From assembly GCA_018334735.1 (NCBI GenBank), contig JAGXLK010000046.1, positions 1 to 9,884 of the forward strand: DNA of 9,884 nt, read 5' to 3'. Origin of the DNA: Planctomycetota bacterium. GTDB lineage: Bacteria > Planctomycetota > Brocadiia > SM23-32. Position 1 is the first letter of the stretch. Each line of letters opens with the position of its first letter. Below, one piece after another: positions 5,911 through 9,884 of this stretch. The notes beneath the pieces were generated by a model. That model had not been told where the DNA came from and did not search any database. It worked only from the letters and a program-made list of their open reading frames with translations. Position numbers and translations under genes: made by a program.

Positions 5911-7296
5911 TTAACTTTCTGGAATCCGAAGGCGAAGATCTTTCGGATCAATAGCCACATTATCCTTTTGAAGCCAGTCTTGCAAAATCTCAGGCTTCAT
6001 TTCCGGCAGCAGTGTCTGATCATCACTCGCAAGCGCCGTGGCCAGTCCCGCCGCATGACCTAATCCAATCATTGTACGTGAGAGACGGCACGAAGAAGCC
6101 GCAATATGAGAAAATCCGGCTCCTCGGCAGGCAACAATAAGATTGTCGTATTCCTGCGGTAGAAGACAATCGTAAGGGATTCCGTAGGGTTCTTCCAGTT
6201 CGGTGGCCCCGCCGCCCTCTCCATGGACATCGAGGGCGTGATCTGCCAGCGCAATCCACCTTTCTGGATCCATTTGACCCGAGCAACCGCGCCTGATTTC
6301 GTTTTCTGTGAGGACCGTCCGGGCGACCAATCGGGGCCCTTCTCTAATCCCCGCCATCTCGAAAATATTGGCAAGCCGGTAACCGGTAAAGTTGTGCTCG
6401 GTCTGCAACCAGAACCAGTGTCTGTAGACCCTATCCCGACAAATCCGCAACGCCTCAAAGCGCTCCAGCGAGCGAAATTCCCGGCCTTCCATGGTGGGAA
6501 GCATGTTGAGATTGAGATCGCCGCAGGGATACTCGTTGATGCTCACCACCGCTTTGTAAGGTTTTTCGCCAACGGTTTCCGGCAGCGGGTCGGGCTCCGA
6601 GGAGCCGCAGGGCGTGACGCGATAGCAGAGAGTCACCCCATTCACGAAATCCGAATCCTCAGCCGGCGCTCCCGGTTCATCGTAAACATCGCGGGATTCC
6701 GCACCGATGGCCGTCCGGCAGCCGAGTATCCGGCACAACGCGATACCGCCGGTGGCATCGACGAAATAACAGGCCTCGACGGATGTCTCTTCATCTCCGG
6801 AACGCAGCACGACATGCTGGACCGCTCGATTATCGGCCACGGCGTCCACCAGTTCGTTATTGAGCCGGATCTCGACACATTGGGTTTCGGCGAGCATCCT
6901 CGCCATCTCGGCCGCCATCGCATCGGGCTCGAAGGTTATGCGGAACCATTGATCGGAATCCAGCCCGCTCCGGCGCAGCGTATCGCGATAGCCGATACTG
7001 CGGTCGATTTTGGAATAGCCCCACGGTCTATCCGAGCTGTAGAACTTGTCCGTCCGGCTTCCTCCGATGAAGGATGGTTGCGAGGAGAGGCGGTCATAGA
7101 GTTCCGCGGGAAACCCCGGTCCACTGACGCCGGGTTCCCAGGTATTGACGCCGCCGCGGGTGCTCGTGCCGCCGAGGACAGGGCCTTTCTCCACGAGCAG
7201 CACATTGAGTCCACGGCGTCCGGCTGCCAGAGCGGCTCCAAACCCGCCGCTTCCCCCTCCGAGGACGACAACATCATATTTGGGCGATTGAGGCAT
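5911..7296 (-). CDS. FAD-dependent oxidoreductase (FAD_oxidored type)
   Basis: This 461-residue flavoprotein begins with a dinucleotide-binding fold: YDVVVLGGGSGGFGAALAA (7-25) holds the G-x-G-x-x-G loop, and E36 in LLVEKG should bind the adenosine ribose. CYFVDATGG (176-184) is the second FAD contact typical of the glutathione-reductase-like superfamily. The C-terminal blocks GIREGPRL (316-323), IPYDCLLPQEYDNLIVAC (373-390) and CRLSRTMIGLGHAAG (403-417) resemble those of the FAD_oxidored family (PF12831), common in planctomycete-like bacteria beside sugar-catabolism genes. No signal peptide is visible, so it is probably cytoplasmic. Its substrate is unknown. The ATG at 7296 has no clear Shine-Dalgarno site; the leader instead contains an inverted repeat at 7316-7331. 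The next gene starts 14 bases after its TAA, so these two form an operon. Confidence 0.92.
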   Translation of the reverse strand: MPQSPKYDVVVLGGGSGGFGAALAAGRRGLNVLLVEKGPVLGGTSTRGGVNTWEPGVSGPGFPAELYDRLSSQPSFIGGSRTDKFYSSDRPWGYSKIDRSIGYRDTLRRSGLDSDQWFRITFEPDAMAAEMARMLAETQCVEIRLNNELVDAVADNRAVQHVVLRSGDEETSVEACYFVDATGGIALCRILGCRTAIGAESRDVYDEPGAPAEDSDFVNGVTLCYRVTPCGSSEPDPLPETVGEKPYKAVVSINEYPCGDLNLNMLPTMEGREFRSLERFEALRICRDRVYRHWFWLQTEHNFTGYRLANIFEMAGIREGPRLVARTVLTENEIRRGCSGQMDPERWIALADHALDVHGEGGGATELEEPYGIPYDCLLPQEYDNLIVACRGAGFSHIAASSCRLSRTMIGLGHAAGLATALASDDQTLLPEMKPEILQDWLQKDNVAIDPKDLRLRIPES

Positions 7297-7315
7297 TTAT
7301 CTAATTGCCGGCCGG

Positions 7316-7331
7316 TGGACTACAAAGTCCA
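7316..7331. promoter_or_regulatory. Perfect inverted repeat just upstream of the FAD oxidoreductase start
   Basis: TGGACT-ACAA-AGTCCA is a perfect six-base dyad with a four-base loop, ending 19 bases before the ATG at 7296, where no Shine-Dalgarno sequence is seen. It could be an operator half-site pair or an RNA hairpin that affects initiation. No known regulator is implied. Confidence 0.35.
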
Positions 7332-7378
7332 ACTCACAGAAACCGGCGGGTTCCATTCTTCACTGAATTCATTTGTCA

Positions 7379-7405
7379 GCTCATGCATTCCACATAATCA
7401 TGAGC
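7379..7405. promoter_or_regulatory. Seven-base perfect dyad, operator-like
   Basis: GCTCATG (7379-7385) and CATGAGC (7399-7405) are perfect inverted copies separated by 13 bases, so the arm centres lie 20 bases, about two helical turns, apart. That spacing suits a dimeric DNA-binding regulator. It lies in the 150-base gap between the permease stop and the FAD oxidoreductase start, where a promoter would be expected. I found no clear -35/-10 pair there. Confidence 0.35.
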
Positions 7406-7446
7406 AAAAGATACACTGCAGCATGACCCGCATTCAGGAAAAAAGA

Positions 7447-9708
7447 TCACAGCCACCGCGAGATCCAGGAACGCAGCCCGCCGGAGGCGCGAACGAGGGC
7501 AAGAGGCGTCTCGCAACGTCGTCCGACGGTCAGACTGACCGAGCCGCGGTAGAGCTGATACAGGTGTGAGCGACGGGTCCAACCCATCACCACCAGGTCA
7601 AACTCCTCAGCTTTTTCCAAAATGGTCTCGGCTATATTCGTACTCTGGATGGTGAGGGCATGGACGCTATCGGAGGGCATCTCGATCCTCGGCAGGTTGG
7701 CTTCGATGAAACCCTCCGCCCGGAAACTGCTGTCGCCTGTTTCGACATTCAGCGCCACGAGTTCGGCATCTTCAGGATCACACATGATGGCCGCCACTTC
7801 CATGGCAAGTGCGGCATTGGGGCCTCCGGCTACCGGCACGAGCACGCGTCTGAAACGTTGGTTCCCGGTGCATCCTTTCAGAAGAACGACATCGCATGGG
7901 GCACGTTCAAGGAGAGGATCGACGGTGCTTCCGAGTTTGAAGAGGTGCGTGTGATGGTTCCCCTGCCACCCCATCAGAACAAGGTCGGTTCGGTGTTCTC
8001 GGATTGCGCTGACGATCCCCCGCGCAATGTTACGGCAATAGCGGATGCTTGTGCCGGTCGGGAAGGGACCTTTCAGGTACAGGGATGCTTCTACGATTGC
8101 TTCTTTGCCGCCGAGCGAATAACGCTCCGCATCTTCCAGGGATACCTGTTCCGGGATCGGCACCATATGCAGCAGGTCCACGCGAGCGTCTTTGGCTCCG
8201 CACAGCTTGTACGCGTTGCGGGCGAGCATAATGGCATCATCGGCCCTCTCAACGGGGACCAACACCCGGTAACGTTCGCTTGGTGGAGCCTTTTCTTCCT
8301 CAAGAACGCGTATCTCGTGTTTGGTCGCAACACAGTGGGATTTTCCGTAGAAAAGGTAGGCTGCAATACCCACAAATATCCAGATGGGCACCGTGATTCC
8401 CGCCACCAGACTCCCGTGGAACATCCATCCCGCCAGGACAACCTGGCAGACGATGGCAAGTATGGGAAAAAGGGGGAAAAGAGGCATCAGATAGCCGTAT
8501 GTCAACTCATCTCCCATGTTGCGGCGAATCTTGATCGCCGAGAGATTCACGAGGAAAAACAAAAGAAGGAACATCATACTCGCACTGGCCGCCACTTCTT
8601 TCGTGGGCAAGCAGGTGGCTACGATCAAAAGGAGTATGCCGGTGAACAGAAGCGCCACCGACGGCGTCTTGCGTTTCGGCGAGGTGTGCGCCAGTGCCGA
8701 GGGTAACATACGGTCGCGCCCGAGTGCGAAAGAGACCCGGGCGGCGCTGTAGATTGTCGCGTTGAGGGCGGAAGTTGCCGAAAAGATCACAGCGAGTGTC
8801 AACAAGAAATCGCCCGCGGGTATGTTCAGCCTCGATACGGCTTCCCCAAAACCTTTCGCGCCATGCGATCCGATCCACTTCCACGGTTCAGACCCCACTC
8901 CCGGCGACCCGGCCCGGACGGCAACAATGGCGGCGAAAGCCGTACCGAGGTAGATGAAGGTGACGATCAGAACGGAATACAGCATGGCTTTCGGCAGGTT
9001 GCTGCGCGGTTTGATGGTCTCATCTCCGGCCTGGGAAATGACCTCGTACCCTTCGAACGCCACATACGTCAACCCCATTGTCACCAACAGCTGCGACCAT
9101 CCTTCGGGGAGAAAAGGTCGGAAGTTGGACAGACGTGAGGGGTTGCGAGTTACGACGATAATGCCTGCAATCGCGATGATGGCCAGGAAAAGCGTCTGTC
9201 CGAGGGCGAAGATTGCGCCGATGCTTCCTGTGGTGGAAGCGCCCCGGTAGTTGATGTAGAGGAATCCGAGGGCCGCCGCGACGGCGATTGATTTTTCGAC
9301 GCCGGGCACGAGATTTTCAGGACATCCCAGACCCAGTCCCTGGGCGTATCGGAAGAGATAAATGGCCAGCACGAGGGCATACATGCTTCCGGCGACCGTC
9401 GAGGCAAACCATTCCATCCAGCCCGCCAGGAAACTCGGTCCGCGTCCAAAAGCAAGCCGGGCGAAGTTATAGGCCCCGCCGGCGCGCGGAACCGCGGAAC
9501 TGAGTTCAGCGTAGGACATCGCGGTGCATATTGCCAGCACGCCATTCAGAGCAAACGTCATGACGACCCCGCCGGGACCGGCGATTTGCGTTGCGTTCCC
9601 GATCCCGATGAAAACCCCCGCTCCGATCATCATCCCTACGCCCATCATCGTGATGTGGAAGAGGTTCAGGTCGCGGGAGAATTCCGATGATACAGGTTCC
9701 TCAGTCAT
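7447..9708 (-). CDS. APC-family amino acid permease with two C-terminal universal stress protein domains
   Basis: This 753-residue inner-membrane transporter should carry an amino acid or related amine. It starts at the ATG at 9708, giving MTEEPVSSEF, because GGAG lies 7 bases upstream; a longer frame from 9735 exists but has a worse start. About 12 membrane helices span residues 18-454. The first contains the APC unwound-helix signature MMIGAGVFIGIGNA (26-39), and EVISQAGDE (222-230) is also typical. A linker leads to USP domain 1 (about 479-612), which keeps the ATP-binding pattern G580-x2-G583-x9-G593-S594. USP domain 2 (about 619-743) has R712 where the second glycine should be (G709-x2-R712-x9-G722-S723). 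APC-USP fusions are known in bacteria and archaea, where the USP part is thought to regulate transport. The small membrane gene just upstream overlaps the start by 8 bases, so the two are probably translated together. Confidence 0.93.
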   Translation of the reverse strand: MTEEPVSSEFSRDLNLFHITMMGVGMMIGAGVFIGIGNATQIAGPGGVVMTFALNGVLAICTAMSYAELSSAVPRAGGAYNFARLAFGRGPSFLAGWMEWFASTVAGSMYALVLAIYLFRYAQGLGLGCPENLVPGVEKSIAVAAALGFLYINYRGASTTGSIGAIFALGQTLFLAIIAIAGIIVVTRNPSRLSNFRPFLPEGWSQLLVTMGLTYVAFEGYEVISQAGDETIKPRSNLPKAMLYSVLIVTFIYLGTAFAAIVAVRAGSPGVGSEPWKWIGSHGAKGFGEAVSRLNIPAGDFLLTLAVIFSATSALNATIYSAARVSFALGRDRMLPSALAHTSPKRKTPSVALLFTGILLLIVATCLPTKEVAASASMMFLLLFFLVNLSAIKIRRNMGDELTYGYLMPLFPLFPILAIVCQVVLAGWMFHGSLVAGITVPIWIFVGIAAYLFYGKSHCVATKHEIRVLEEEKAPPSERYRVLVPVERADDAIMLARNAYKLCGAKDARVDLLHMVPIPEQVSLEDAERYSLGGKEAIVEASLYLKGPFPTGTSIRYCRNIARGIVSAIREHRTDLVLMGWQGNHHTHLFKLGSTVDPLLERAPCDVVLLKGCTGNQRFRRVLVPVAGGPNAALAMEVAAIMCDPEDAELVALNVETGDSSFRAEGFIEANLPRIEMPSDSVHALTIQSTNIAETILEKAEEFDLVVMGWTRRSHLYQLYRGSVSLTVGRRCETPLALVRASGGLRSWISRWL

Positions 9709-9859
9709 TCTCCTGCTCCAGGGTGTGAATCTCACGGGCGGATCCGTATCCCTTCCGGGCGATGCGATGGATCATCCGGCGGCTCCACAAAACCAGCAAC
9801 GTCAACACCGCCAGCGCCGCGCCGATGAGCGCACACCCGGCGATCACATCTGCCTCCAT
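9701..9859 (-). CDS. Small single-helix membrane protein (52 residues) coupled to the permease
   Basis: A 52-residue frame runs from the ATG at 9859 to the TGA at 9701-9703. A strong ribosome binding site, AGGAAGGAT (9865-9873), lies 5 bases upstream. The protein begins MEADVIAGCALIGAALAV. It has one membrane helix at about residues 5-25, followed by the positive charges R27, R28, R32, R35 and K36, so the N-terminus should face outward and the basic tail inward. Its last codons overlap the permease ATG at 9706-9708 by 8 bases, a tight coupling that suggests stoichiometric synthesis. Small subunits of this kind precede some other secondary transporters, for example MetS before MetP in the NSS family. 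By analogy it may be an accessory or stabilising subunit; that role is inference, and no named family is recognised. Confidence 0.72.
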   Translation of the reverse strand: MEADVIAGCALIGAALAVLTLLVLWSRRMIHRIARKGYGSAREIHTLEQEND

Positions 9860-9884
9860 AAATGATCCTTCCTGCTATGAATTA

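Noticed and set aside
6223..7569. A 448-codon open frame on the plus strand.
   Set aside because: It is antisense to the FAD oxidoreductase and the end of the permease. No recognisable domain and no ribosome binding site support it.
7660..8706. A 348-codon open frame on the plus strand.
   Set aside because: It is antisense to the USP and late membrane part of the permease, and its composition (many His, Arg and Gly) is that of a complementary-strand frame.
9709..9735. A nine-residue longer start for the permease (ATG at 9735).
   Set aside because: The ATG at 9708 has a well-spaced GGAG and directly overlaps the stop of the small upstream gene, while the earlier ATG lies inside that gene and has no good site.

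Overview
This window comes from a GC-rich bacterial chromosome, and every gene I can support lies on the minus strand, so transcription runs from right to left. I see no rRNA, tRNA, CRISPR array or insertion sequence. The gene mix points to an environmental bacterium of the Planctomycetota or an allied lineage such as Hydrogenedentota, Sumerlaeota or Lentisphaerota. The pointers are an ECF sigma factor followed by a membrane anti-sigma factor with a large extracytoplasmic part, a Gfo/Idh/MocA oxidoreductase beside a FAD-dependent oxidoreductase of the FAD_oxidored type, and an amino-acid permease carrying universal stress domains. That assignment is inference from gene content only.

Right part (about 7447-9859): a 52-residue single-helix membrane protein with a strong ribosome binding site overlaps by 8 bases the start of a 753-residue APC-family permease with two C-terminal universal stress protein domains. 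This looks like a translationally coupled transporter with a small accessory subunit. A 150-base gap with two perfect inverted repeats separates it from the next genes.

Central part (1988-7296): a FAD-dependent oxidoreductase is followed after only 14 bases by an unrecognised membrane-anchored helical protein that starts with GTG. Then come a Gfo/Idh/MocA NAD(P)-dependent dehydrogenase and a class III PLP aminotransferase, with gaps of 80 and 154 bases. Together with the permease they suggest uptake and oxidative or transamination metabolism of an amino or sugar compound, but nothing in the sequence fixes the substrate.

Left part (1-1383): an ECF sigma-70 factor is followed 16 bases later by an anti-sigma protein that runs off the window edge. 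The latter joins an N-terminal Hx3Cx2C zinc-finger anti-sigma domain and one membrane helix to an extracytoplasmic macroglobulin-like region that reaches an MG2 (alpha-2-macroglobulin) signature. This is the most interesting item: a possible sensor in which a macroglobulin-type, protease-trap-like domain controls a sigma factor. The 604-base gap upstream of the sigma gene (1384-1987) holds no credible gene, but has a terminator-like hairpin, further inverted repeats and a short purine-rich repeat.
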